Below, piece after piece: positions 30,987-42,409 of a stretch of 64,000 bases of DNA (positions within the stretch are counted from its first letter, which is position 1; each line of letters opens with the position of its first letter). This stretch comes from Paulinella micropora (Eukaryota > Cercozoa > Imbricatea > Euglyphida). A program made the position numbers and the translations under genes. The notes beneath the pieces were generated by a model, which searched no databases, was not told where the DNA came from, and worked only from the letters and a program-made list of their open reading frames with translations. The DNA lies in assembly GCA_009731375.1 (NCBI GenBank), contig BJOX01000268.1:115432-179431 (forward strand). The letters run 5' to 3'.

Positions 30987-32965
30987 CTAGGCTAGTTTGT
31001 GTTTCTTTGCCTGCCCCAATTTGGCTTTCTTGTATTTGCCTGGTGGTGGTGCTCCGATGAAATGGGTCGCTATGCCCTCGGCTATTATTTCATCCCACAC
31101 CCGTAGGGGGATTCGACCGTGCTGTAGATCGAATGGATAATCTAACACCATCCGAGGCCATGCCTGGATTTGCCAGGGCGTGTAGCCTTCTGACTTGTCT
31201 GTGATGCCCTTCCAAAACGTTTCGACTTCGTTGGAGTCGCGGAACACAGGATAAAAGATCCGTGATTCCGGCTCGTCGAGGTCTTGGTGCGATCTGTAGA
31301 ACTGCAGTACGGGCGGCTCAGCTTTGATTGCCTTGCTTGCGCGCGTAACCCGAGTCTGCGGTTCCCATTCCCTCACTTTCATGAGGAAAAAGTCGTTCAA
31401 GCAATCATCGCCGACGTGCGCTTCCGGCGGTCGGAGAAGGTATATCTTTCCAACATGCCAGTGCATGGTTTTCACGTCGTCGCCCGATCGCAACTTCGAG
31501 TCCGCCGGTGGGCGTCTCGGTACCGGTTCAACCTTCTCCTCCTGTTCCGATTGCAGGTGGTTGGTTGGTCGCGGTGCAATAAGGTCCCCCTCGAAAGGAT
31601 CGGCTTGTTCGGCCTCGACTTCCTTGGCTTCGTTATTGTTCGGATCGCTCCCCTCGGCCGCAGCCGGTAGGGGTTGGTTCGAGTTCTCTTTCGCCTCGTC
31701 CGTCTTGTCACGGCGCTTGGGCGGAGTCCGTAAACTGTGTTCTAGCCGCTGTACGGCTTCCGTCATCGTTTCGTTACGATCTAGCATGGGGTTAAAACGC
31801 ATCAACCGCCGTACATGTACTACTAGCGTCTTACCCTTTCCCTGTATCCGGTATGTCAAAGCACCTACTTGTTCTACCACAGTGTAAGGGCCTTGCCACA
31901 TAGGGAAGAGCTTGATGCTAACCAAGTTGGGTACCTGGGGTACGTACAAGAAGACTAAGTCCCCTTGTGGTATTTCCCCCGACTCATACTTGACTTTGTT
32001 CGGCGTTTGCTGGTTTTGCTGGTGAGCCTCCTCGGCCTCCCGTGCCTTCGTGACGTAGTGTCTGGCTTCCGCCATAACCCGCAGGCGACAGGCCATTAGC
32101 TCCTCATGCTCTAAGAAACCCCCTGCCGGGAGATTCGGTAACACCATCTCCTCCGGAATTCTCAAGTGCTGTCCGTATACCAAGAGATTAGGGGAAGCGC
32201 CTGTGGCCTTTCCGCCCAATGCCCTCGATGCGGTGTTGTTCATAGAGAAGACAAAAGATGGTAATGCCTTATGCCATACATGTTGATTGTCGCGGCAGCA
32301 TTGCTGGAGTGCGGCCTTGAGCGGTCTAGGGACCCTCTCAATCTTGCCGTTGCTCTCCGGCGAATATGCCGTTACGTATTTCCACTTGAATCCCCACACT
32401 GTGGATAGCCGAGCGGAGAGGTCGTTTGTAAACTCCGATCCCCGATCGCTATACACATTTTTCGGAACTCCAGTATATCGGAAGACATGGTCGACTAAGG
32501 CCTCGCATGTCGATTCCGCATCCTTATCTACCACCGGCACCGCGAACACGTAGTTCGAGAAGCGGTCTATGGCCGTCAGGATGTACCGATAATCATGTTT
32601 TTCCAAACGTGGTAGTGGTCCTACATAATCAACATGTAGCGTGTCAAACTAAAGAGGTTTTCGACCATCTTGTATTCCCCGTACAGGCCCTTCTGAGCGC
32701 TGTTGTGCGGTGTTTTGGTTTGCTTGCAGTGTTCGCATGCGGCGACTGTGTCGGCGATGGATTGCTGCATACTATTTATTACCGTGCCAACAGAATCTTC
32801 GTGATATGAACCATGACATCTTATCCCTGCCCGTGTGTGAGTTAAGAGCAGAACGGTGTGTGGCCACCAAGATCGCCTTTCGTAACGAAGGTGGAACCCA
32901 GAGGGTCCACTTTGACGGCGTCTTTTCCCACTTGCCGCCTTTTCCTTTATACCACAGGAGGTCAT
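30987..32965 (-). pseudogene. gypsy integrase with long C-terminal extension, one frameshift
   Basis: The zinc-binding N-terminus is in the frame 32965-32621 (THTRAGIRCHGSYH ... ACEHCKQTK, an HHCC arrangement). The frame then changes near 32650, and the catalytic core follows in 32606-30987 with ILTAIDRFSNYVFAVP, YSDRGSEFT and NGKIER, giving the D, D and E of the family. After the core come a β-rich segment typical of gypsy integrases (LFPMWQGPYTVVEQVGALTY) and about 250 further residues with RSGDD, GKIYLLRPPEAH and FFLMKVREWE, which may be a chromatin- or DNA-binding tail. It is a clear integrase; the tail's role is not known. Confidence 0.85.
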
Positions 32966-35410
32966 CGTGCCACGTCATAGTCTTTTTCTGTGCTCTAATC
33001 TCTCTAGTCTCAGGGTGTTTTAGCGGATCAATGGCGTGCGCAATGAAGGGGGCCCATTCTTTAGAGCTTCTCGCCAACTGACCAAACACCTCGGGGCTTG
33101 CCATCGTCATATCCAGATCGTCCAACTGAAGGGCGCTGGTGACTAGGCTTATCGGTCCCCGTGATCGCTGTGTTTGCTCGGCGGCCGCAATAATCGCTGA
33201 CCGTGAAGGGTGGACATTCTGAGGTACCCAGAACGACTGCGACTTATCCGCGAAGAACGCGTTAAAGGAGTGTTCATGTTCGTGGGTCTGACCCGGCCTT
33301 ATGTCCCCCTCGCTGAGGATATCCGACTGAGTGTCGATCTCCTCCAGCAGGTTTTGCCAGTCCTCAGCCTCGTGTTGCGCGCAACATACTCGCCGTATGC
33401 ATTGCAGCTGGTCCAACAACTCGGCCTGAGCATCGGGTCGATATCCCGGTGTCCAACTCTGAGAGGTGGAGGTCAGATATGCCATACCCGCCGGCAGCGT
33501 GTCTTTCAAATCTGCAGTATGCTCCGTGGCCACCCAGTCATCATTGGCTGTCCATCCGACTAGGCCGGCCGTAGGAGTGTTCAAGGCAAAACGATCTAAG
33601 CCGTCGCCCACGGAGCCCTTTACCCGAGACATCCGCGACAAGCTATCCGGGACCGTGTTCTCCTTGCCTTTGATGTACTCAATGGTGAAATCATACAGAG
33701 CCAACTCCGATTGCCATTGGGCCAGTCGTCCTGTATGCTCCCGATCCATGAGCCATCACAGGTTAGCGTGATCTGTCTGAATCAATATGTTCGGGGCACC
33801 CCAAAGGTACTCCCTCAGCCGACTGAACGCCCAAACTATCGCCAACGCTTTACGTTGCCTTGTGCAATAGTTGACCTGTTCGGGCGTCAGCTTCTTGCTG
33901 ACGAACATGATCGGTCTTAGCTGTTTATGCTCTTCGTCGTGTTGTTGTAAGACAGCCCCGACCGCGTATTTCGACGCGTCGGTCGCCACAACAAAACGCT
34001 TTTCAAAGTCAGGAAGAATCAAGACCGATCCGCCCTCTGCAAGGGGGTCTCGTGTCAACGCTTCCTTCAACTTCGAGTATACTTCCGCTGCCTTTGGCGG
34101 CCATTCACCATCCGGGTCGCCATGCAGGCAGAAGTCCCGTAATGGTTTAACGAAATCCTGAAAGTTCGGAATGAATTCCGAGTACACCTGTGCCATACAG
34201 AGAAAAGAGTGCAACGCTGTGCGTGTGTTTGGGCGTGGAAGGGAACGTATAGCGTCCCGCTTCTCCGGCTTCAACACTATGACCCCATTCTTGACCCTGT
34301 ATCCTAGATAGTCGATGTGGTCCTGAGCGAACGAACACTTCTCTAGGTTCAGCCTGAGGCCGAAAGTTTCCAAGCGTCTCAGTATATCGGATACGTGAGC
34401 CAGATGCTCTGCCTCCGTGTTCGAATAAATAACGATATCATCGATATAACAAAAGCTATACTGGTTAGTATGCCCGTAAGTCTCAGCGAACTTCGGATCG
34501 CCGTACTTCGGATCGGACAGAGCCTGATTCATGCAATCCTGGAAGATTGCTGGAGCGGTCTTCAATCCCATTGGGAGAACCGTCCACTGGTATAGCCTTC
34601 CTCCAACGGCAAAGGCCGTTAGCGCCCGACTATCCACATCCAAAGGGATGTTCCAGAATCCATTTTTCAGGTCCAGCTTTGTAAAGAACTTAGCTTGTCG
34701 GAGTCGGTTAAGACCGTCCCGCATGCGGGGGATTGGTGCCTCAACGCTCTTGATGATCTTATTGAGCCTCGTGTAATTGATACAAAATCGCTGCTTGCCA
34801 TCCGGCTTTGGTGCTAACCGAACTGGTGATCGGTATTCTGACCATGATGGTTCTATAAGCCGTTTAGCTAACATGTCTTGGATCATTTCTTCACAGATCT
34901 GTTCCTCGTTGTAACTGAGGCGTGATCCGCGAAGACGAGGCATCGTTTGTCCCACCTGGCGCTCTATCTTAGCAGCAGTGTGTTTTACCCCACCGGCTAC
35001 AAGAGGTCCAAGGAGGGTTTTGTTCTTCAGAAATTGGTCCTTGAGATCCCGAACGAAGTCTGGCGACCCTGACTGTCGTGCTATGACCTCCTCGATGATC
35101 TCTTCGACCGGCTTCTGATCCCTTGGATCGTCCGGGTACTCTAAAATGGAGTCCGGATCCTCAACCTCATCCTGCCTGGGTATCGCGTGGTGGACTGGTT
35201 GTCCCATGTGGCGAATTCCTGCAGTTCCACTATCATATCAGCGTATTGTTTCGCCGCCGACTTATGATAGAAACCCGGAAATATCTGAAAGGCCAGCTCT
35301 CTCATGTCATCGACTTTCCGGGTCAGGAGTTTGGTTCTGTACGCCAGACCATCGTGCCGTGATCCAAGCCTAAATGCCATGTCAGCTAGGTATCGGTATC
35401 GGATCATCAA
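32772..35410 (-). pseudogene. gypsy reverse transcriptase and RNase H
   Basis: The frame 35207-33756 has the complete RT: ARLAPKPDGKQRFC-like fingers (VRLAPKPDGKQRFCINYTRL), FTKLDLKNGFWNIPL with the first Asp, VLPMGLKTAPAIFQ, and CYIDDIVIYS with the catalytic pair (YIDD at 34437-34448). RNase H follows (VVATDASKYAVGAVLQQ, TRQRKALAIVWAF, QTDHANL). A TGA at 33756-33758 interrupts the same frame, which resumes with the connection region and a GKENTVPDSLSR motif to 32772. The N-terminal linker (35410-35141, MAFRLGS, AFQIFPGFYHKSAAKQY) is in another frame. In RNase H the usual Glu before ALAI is replaced by Lys. The domains are certain and the copy is inactivated. Confidence 0.9.
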
Positions 35411-36632
35411 CTACCCTATCCAATACATCTCTCCACCACATCACGGTGGGGTGTATCGGGAGGATGATTGTGATGTCCTCACCCCGATCCAGTCTATCCG
35501 CTAGAAGCTTCGGTACTTTCGATAGGCTCTCGGGCTGGATGGGCTCCGATCCCTTATACCATTGCTTCAGTTTTTCCATGACATCGTCGTCATCTGTGAG
35601 GCGTTTTGATGCGTGGAAGACTAGGCTGGACTTGACCCGTATGAATTCGTGTGGTTGCTTCTGCCCGCCTCCATAGAGGTAGGTTCGGTCAAACCCATGC
35701 CACGATTCTTCTTGCTTCCGCAACAGCAAGATTTGGGCCTCGCGTTCTGGCGCCAAATCCTCGAAACCCGCCCATGGGCCGGTCAGCTCCGGGACATATA
35801 CGTTCGTGTATACCCAAGCTGTGCCTGCGGGTGTAATACGTTGCTCTGTCCTTATATCATGCGGTATGGGTGGTGCGGGAGGGATCAACGTCACCTGTGC
35901 CCTACCCCTAAACGGATGATCTGTCGGACGTTCTGGGCCAGGGCTAAGGATAGGGTACTCCGACACGTGTCGTCCCCTTCCGTACCTGATTACGTCCTGA
36001 CCCAAGAGAAGCTGTGCCTCCATCATCTTGAGATCAGACTTACCCAGCACTATCGTACCCGGGAAATCCGGCACCACTAAGACGTGCACGGTATATGTCA
36101 TACCCGTTGGGAATTCGATCGTTAACGGAATGCGACCTACGATCGCACTGCGTCCGTCGTTTGCCCCACGAATAAACCCGAGTTTTCCCTCTCGCGTGAA
36201 ATCAAATAATTTCCCGAACTTATGCATGAATCTACGTCCCGCAAATGTGATCTGTGCCATGCTGTCATTACCGGTGTCCAAGTGGGTGTTGAGCTCCCGC
36301 CAATACAATCGAGTGTAGCTCATATCCCTTGCCTCCGCATCCGGGAGGTCCTGTGGTTCGGCTTGTGACATGAGGGCTTGTTGTAGTTCTAGCTCGGCAT
36401 ACCTTTTCGCTCTCCGGCGCTGGGCGTCGCCAAGCTTATCCGGGTCCACCAGTGGTTTCAGCCCCATCTGGCATACCACCGCCGGAGCTACGCTTGGGCC
36501 ATCCCTTGGTCCCGGGAGTACTACGGCATCCTGTGCTAGAAATGGTGATGCAGTAAACGTGCCCCCTGTGCATGGGGGAAAAGCGTGATCGATGTGTGGT
36601 ATATTGGAGTGATTAATATCCGAACCGGCCAC
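35382..36632 (-). CDS. gypsy retropepsin-like aspartic protease region
   Basis: A 416-codon frame. The protease core starts near residue 115 with THLDTGNDSMAQITFAG, where DTG is the catalytic triad, and continues to VHVLVVPDFPGTIVLGKSDL with the family's hydrophobic-hydrophobic-Gly signature. A conserved linker follows up to VMWWRDVLDRVVDDP. The same order and motifs occur in the second gypsy copy (50180-51384), which supports it as part of one gag-pol reading frame. The stop at 35382 is probably a mutation, because the RT linker continues in the neighbouring frame and the second copy reads through this point. Confidence 0.8.
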   Translation of the reverse strand: MAGSDINHSNIPHIDHAFPPCTGGTFTASPFLAQDAVVLPGPRDGPSVAPAVVCQMGLKPLVDPDKLGDAQRRRAKRYAELELQQALMSQAEPQDLPDAEARDMSYTRLYWRELNTHLDTGNDSMAQITFAGRRFMHKFGKLFDFTREGKLGFIRGANDGRSAIVGRIPLTIEFPTGMTYTVHVLVVPDFPGTIVLGKSDLKMMEAQLLLGQDVIRYGRGRHVSEYPILSPGPERPTDHPFRGRAQVTLIPPAPPIPHDIRTEQRITPAGTAWVYTNVYVPELTGPWAGFEDLAPEREAQILLLRKQEESWHGFDRTYLYGGGQKQPHEFIRVKSSLVFHASKRLTDDDDVMEKLKQWYKGSEPIQPESLSKVPKLLADRLDRGEDITIILPIHPTVMWWRDVLDRVVDDPIPIPS

Positions 36633-39600
36633 CGTTCCCGGGGCTAGTCGAACATTTCGACTTTTGAGGTGCTATAGTGTGTGTTGCCCTGGCTTTAATG
36701 TTATTCACCTTGTTCACAAAAGGGGCGGTTTTCTGTAACGGGTCGATCGGGATGGAGCCTGCATCGCTTACGCAGGTGCCCGCTGTGCGGCCACGGCTAC
36801 TTAGCCTGTCCATTTCACCGTCATCCGCGTTAGTCACCTCTGTGACATTGTCTTTGGGTGGGGATATATGAGGGTCCGCCTGTACATGATTGCGGATGGT
36901 CGTCACTTCAGGTGTAAGTGTACGGCCACGACTAGTGTTGTACCCCTCTGTTATCCCTGGATGCACCCCTGCCGTAGCAGAGCTGTTTATGGAGGAGTCT
37001 GAGACCCCCTTAGAGCTGTCTATGAGTGGTGTAGGTGGGGAATCAACAACTCTAGCCGTCGGTGGTGGGATACTGACTGTGGCCACCTGACCTGGCGTTG
37101 GTGAACTCGCCAACCTATCTACCCTATCTATCGGCAGAGTCGTATCTACCCGTTTCGTGTCTACAGGTGGTGTGGATGCGATCGTGACTGTCTCACTCGT
37201 CGACGGTGCAGCGGTGGCCGCTGACCCCCGATCCGACGGTGGCGTGTCCGCGATTTCCACTACCTTAGTTGCCGGTGGGGTCGTAACCTCCAGTCCGGTC
37301 TTAACGACGTGTGTGTCACCGTCTGCGATGGCTACCAACGGGTCTGAGAAGCGTACGCGCTTGCTAGCCCTGGGTTGTGCCTGTGCGAGAGGTTGTCCAT
37401 CACTTGCCGTATTTTCGTTTCTTGGACTTCTGTCCTGCTGGCTGGCTTGGGCCTGCACAGCACACGTGACGCGTTGCGAGCGTTTGCGTTTGCGTTTGCG
37501 TGCGGTGCGTGTACCCATCTGGGCCAGGAGGTACTCCTGTCCAGGCATGTACGCCGCGTATCTCTCCGCCGCCGGGAACTGGCTCTTGAGCGTATCGGCC
37601 TCCGCGTCAAAGGCCGCATACCATCCCGCCACCTGCCCGTTCGGTACTAACGAGACCCGCCCATGCTCGTCCACGTCTGGGAAGGGCAATTTGAGGTGTG
37701 CCTGCTGCTTTGGGCAGGGCACCCAATCGCCGTCTTCCGGCTTCTTAACCTTCGACTCTCCCGCCTTGTATCGGCGTATGTACCGTTTCATCGCAATTGG
37801 GTGTTGCGGGGTGCCCGGGTAAGTGTGCCATCGTTGACACGACTCACTCATGAGGCACGGCCATACCCAGAATCGTGTATCCGGTAGGGCATTGAATGCC
37901 AACGCATGATGAAAATAATCGCATATGACATTTGTTTTGTTCGGTGGAGGATTGCCAATCTGCTCCAACCGTTGGATACCATATGGACAGCGATTCGGAC
38001 CCTGGTCGATGGGGTATGAGCTGAGCGGTTGGCTTGTTGGGCGCGGGATGACGCGTGTTTTCCTCTTCTTCTTCCCCGCTGACTGAGTCGCGGGCGGGGC
38101 CCCCTGGGTCGGAGCTGCCGGCGGTGGAAGAAGGGGCAATATGGGTGGTGTGTAGAAAGGCATGGTGAATTGTGGTGCCTGATATGTAGGAGGTGGTGAT
38201 GTCACACCCACTGGTGGTGGAGAATGAAATCCCGACTTGGTTGTCTGTGTGTATGGATTAGGGCTACCCCCTGCTGGAGATGATGTGTTGACGTAAGGAT
38301 TCGGTGATTGCCCACCACCCTGACCCCAGTACGGGTTCGATGAGCTTGACGAGCTCGATGACGAAGACCAATACGGGTTCGAGGAACTGGATGAGGATCT
38401 CTGATAGGGGCTGGACCCCGTACTAGAGTAACCTCCCCAGGAATTGGACGTGGCAAACGTGAGATATCAAATTGGGGCTCGTTGGCCTTGGACTGATGGT
38501 CCGTCAATGATATACCCACCTCCTGCATCGCCTGTAACAGGAGATTAGCCCTGCTTCGTCGTTCTTCCGCATTGGCCGCGGAACCAAGTATCTTCGTAAC
38601 GAACTTCGCATCCCACCGAGCCACCTCGACTAACCGATTGATACGAAAGTTCAAGAGCGAGAACGTCCTATCATCGGCGTCTTGCGCTTTAGACAAGACT
38701 TGTCGGATGTAATACTCCCCAGTCGTTCGGCCTCTAGTGGTGGTTGCTCTAGCGATGCCCTTGAGAACCGCCACCAACAACGTTGCCAAGTCGGTGCGAA
38801 CGAGGGGAGTGATTAATTTCTGTGGGAGATCTATGATTTCGGTATGTGAGACGTTTGCCTCCCACATCCGCTGTGCCATAGATGACACGAGGTCCGCCAC
38901 AATGACCGGGTCGCACATAAATTGCCAGTTTGCCCCCCGAACGAATTGTTCAAGCAGGTAATCGGATCGCATGGTGGACTTCAATTGCCCACTGCGGATT
39001 AACCTACCCGCCTCTTCATCCCATTGGGGCCACTTATGTGTTAACAGGTCCTGTGAGGCCCATCGACTAGCTCTGTTGACTAGTATTTGTTTGGTATCAG
39101 CGACGGTCAAGCTGAACTGTCCAACCGTGCTGTCCATACATGTGTAGCCCAACAGCAGCAAAATCCCATCCCCAAAGTCGATATTGACCTGAGGGTAACA
39201 ATGTATTTGCCATAGTCGAAGGTTGTGGCCTTGTCTAACCTCTCCAAGGCCCGTTCCACGAGCTTGTTGTTCACCGGCTTCTGGTGTTCATTAGTGGTGG
39301 GGGGCTGGTTATTTCCTCCACCCCCACTACTGTTGCCTGGAGGCGGAACAACAACAGTCCGGTGGAAGAAGACGAACTTCGTACCCTCTGGGGCAACGGT
39401 AGGTCTCCCATCATTACCATATGTGACATGCACTTCAGTCGCTAAGCGAATGCGAAGGATGTCACTTATAGTTTGGGCGACGAGCTCGCACATGGCACAA
39501 TAATTGCACCAATAGAGCTTGACCGCTGGGTGAGGGGCGACCTTCATCTCCAAGGCCTTGCCATCAGGTTTGATAACCTTGTCGAACGTCAAGTTGAACT

Positions 39601-40529
39601 TGATGTATTTGAACTTCGTGACCATTCGGTACACCCATGTCCATGAATGCTGCTCAAGCGTGTCAAGCAGCTCATTTAGGGTTTCCCGTGCTTGGGCAGC
39701 TTGTGGAGAGTTGTCCCCTGGGGGGAGAAGTTGCTGTTTCCAGCTTTTGNNNNNNNNNNGCTTTGGTTTTCGTAAGGGTGAGGTTCCATATGGCAATGGC
39801 CGCCCCCAGGTTACGAGCTGAGATTGAGTTCCAATTCTGTGTTTCAGAAATAAACACTAACAACCCCGCACTATTTGGCCACTTCGTGTCCGTGGCGAGC
39901 TCTTTGTCAGCCGCCGCAGTGTATGGGAAAGTCAAAGTGGGCTGGATCTCTTTCTTGTCAACGAATAAGGTACTGAGCAACGCTTGGTACCTTTGGTGGT
40001 TAATGGCCCACGCTTCGTCCAGTAAAGAGTCCCGTACTACAGCTAGAGCCGAGTTTTGGTCGATTATGTTTTGGATGGTCGCGACGTCATTGACCGTGAG
40101 GGCAGGGTGGTTCCGATGCACCATACCTATTGCTCCCTGGGTCTCACCATCATCGAACATACATCGTTGCCACTCCATCTCCTCATACTTGTTGTTAGGG
40201 TGGAGGTGTTGGTCTTTTTCCGAGGTATTGATCCCGTGTTCCTTATCGTCTGTCGGAGTCTCAGGCCATCCCTCGGCTGGACCACGATAACGATCAAGGA
40301 CAACCTTCGTCTGAACGTGACGCTCCGGGATCACTAACCCGTTGTCGGGTCCTCTCCATGGGGAACGAGGGGCAGTGACAGGTTCCTCCTGTGCTCTGCT
40401 TCCCCCCCGTGCTGGAGTGGAAAATGTCTCGCCTGAGGCGGCTTGTTCGACTTCGTCTGCTTCCTCAGACATGTCGAGGCGTGTTGCGGCGGATGGTCTC
40501 GTGGTAGAGCCTAACCATGTATGATGCAT
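36613..40529 (-). pseudogene. gypsy gag polyprotein, broken by a gap and frameshifts
   Basis: Start at ATG 40529 (MHHTWLGSTTR). Frames 40688-39672, 39796-39107, 39161-38202 and 38211-36613 succeed each other; Ns at 39750-39759 and shifts near 39180 and 38450 break the reading. The N-terminal third contains RDSLLDEAW and helical segments matched in the second copy. A Pro-rich segment precedes a Cys/His motif (NRCPYGI, VICDYFHH, CLMSESCQRWH), then a basic run RKRKRKRS and a Ser/Thr/Pro-rich tail ending KTAPFVNKVNNIK. A canonical CCHC zinc knuckle is absent. Assignment as gag rests on position and on conservation between the two copies. Confidence 0.7.
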
Positions 40530-40689
40530 GGTGTCTTGCCCCTTGGGGGTGGAAAACGAGCAGTGTCGTGTGTTTCTTGTCGATCTGTGTTGTCGTGTTC
40601 GTTGTGTTGTTCTGTGTTCCGTTCGTGGTGTGTTCAATGTTCGAATCCACCACCACTCACAACAACCCAACAACCAACCCGCAAACACA

Positions 40690-42017
40690 CAACCAAACAG
40701 TCAAGGTGGAGGATGTACTCACCCCCCCCTTTGTAAGGGGAAGCCTTGCCGTCCTTGTCGTCGATCCAGACGATGTGTACGTGTGCACCCTGATAACGTG
40801 CACCACACTTATGCTTCACAAACAAATTGGTTAGCCACCTTCTTCCACCCTCGTGTGTGCACGATCAAGAATCGTTCAAAAAGGTTTTGTCAATGAGCCT
40901 TTCAGGGCTCTGCCCAATGGGTCACTGTTATTGTCCTTTTTTGAGAGATTCTTTCCCAACTCAAAAAGCAACCGAAGCTTTGCCTTTTTGCAGTATGGGG
41001 GGTGTGTTTGTGAGCGTTCTCGTGTGTATGTATGTGTTCGTGTGTACCGAGTGCTGTCGACTCTTCACACCACAACGGCTGAAGCCTTGTGTGTAGCTCG
41101 GTGTCCGAGTTTGTTTTGTTGGTGATCTAATCGACACCACACACACGTTGTTAGTGCTTGAGTGTGGTGTGATGAATGTGTCTCGTTTATGTGTGTACGA
41201 GAGCTTGTAGACCTGTGTGTGTACTGAGTGCTGGTGACTCTTTACACACTTGTCGTTGGTGTCTTAGGAGCTGCTCGGTTTCCGAGTTTCTGTCCTTGTA
41301 GGGCTGTTCAATATCACACAACACGTTGGTAGTGCTTGGGTGTGATGTAAGGCGTGTGTTGTGTTTGTTTCTAACGAAAATAAAAATCGTCACAAAAACA
41401 ACCTCCGTTATCGCCTTACTGTGGCTGTTCTACACGTAAATTCCTTGGCCTATGTCTTGTCTGACTGGCCTACCACCCCTTTAAGAGATGGCCACCTCTA
41501 TTGGTGTTGGATGTGTGTAGTTTGCACAAACAGGTTTTCTGCCAAATGAATTGCTGTATGTCTGTGTGTCGTTCGTCTGTTTTCCTCTGCCCTATCCCAC
41601 GTGCTTCCGTGTGTGCAACGTTTGTTTGTGCAACGTGTTTATGGCAGTACAGACGATAGCTAGAGTGTGTAGGTGTTTGTTATACTCCTTGTGAGGAGTG
41701 TGTGTAGTGATTAGTGTAAGAGTGTGACAGGACAGACAGGAGGGTCTATCCACTCCCCTTGTTTGTGTCCCACTGGATACACTTTCTGTGCTTCCCTACA
41801 CTCCCCAAACGCCCTGCAGTAGGTGTCAAAAGTGTACAGACAACGAGTGTCTTGCAGTGCCGCTGTGTGGGCCTCTGTGCAAGATTTCACTGTTGTTTTC
41901 GTGCAGCACACTCTCCTAACACCTCCCTCACTCCTTTCCTACACTCCACCACTAACCTTCCTTCTTACTTTGCTTGGGAAAGTGGCTTTTTCAATTTGCA
42001 AAATTGAATTTGGAGGC
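40690..42017 (-). other. gypsy 5' leader with a 176-bp tandem duplication
   Basis: There is no supported ORF. Two tandem blocks (about 41041-41193 and 41217-41369) share TGTGTACYGAGTGCTG, CTCGGT.TCCGAGTTT, CACGTTG.TAGTGCTTG and TGTGATG. The strand is strongly GT-rich. A primer-binding site starting TGG is not evident after the LTR. Confidence 0.6.
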
Positions 42018-42409
42018 TGGAACTCCACTTTTGTCGGTTACAATCAAAAGATATTGTTTATTGATAGCCGGGGTATTCGTCCTTCCAAATCCAAAGCACT
42101 CTGAAAATAACCTAATCTTCTCCTCCACAGAGAGAGGAAACCAGTATGGCGGAAAATGTAGGAGACTGTCAGAGCCAAGCAACAAAAAGGAAACCGAGAG
42201 GCATTTCCCATGTGTCACCCCTAACGATAATATTAAACGGCTTAAAAAGTAGTACCGGTCATGAATCGTAATATTATCGTTTTCAACCGGCTCAAAAGTA
42301 TATAAATAAAAACGGATATAACTACATCTTAAAGAGATGTAGCTCTTCTGTACATCACTGTGTATAGGGGTATAAGAAAGGGACGCATATTTACCTATCT
42401 GCGCCTACA
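42018..42409 (-). repeat. 5' LTR of the gypsy element (392 bp)
   Basis: Minus-strand start TGTAGGCGCAGATAGG and end AGTGGAGTTCCA. It contains the uninterrupted site CTACATCTTAAAGAGATGTAG where the 3' LTR carries piggyBac. It matches the 3' LTR at roughly 97% by eye and the plus-strand LTR at 44737 more weakly. Confidence 0.9.

Larger units (their letters stand above)
23264..42409 (-). mobile_element. Ty3/gypsy LTR retrotransposon with extra 3' ORF, containing a piggyBac insertion
   Basis: Read on the minus strand: 5' LTR 42409-42018, leader, gag (40529-36613), aspartic protease (36632-35382), RT-RNase H (35410-32772), integrase (32965-30987), an extra ORF (30182-27508), purine tract (26537-26524) and 3' LTR (26523-23264) split by piggyBac. 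Without that insertion the element is about 16.3 kb. LTR termini are TGTAGGCG at the 5' end and about TTCCA at the 3' end; CATG occurs next to both outer ends as a possible target duplication. The LTRs differ at roughly a dozen positions by eye. Several frameshifts and one in-frame stop suggest this copy is dead. Confidence 0.9.
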
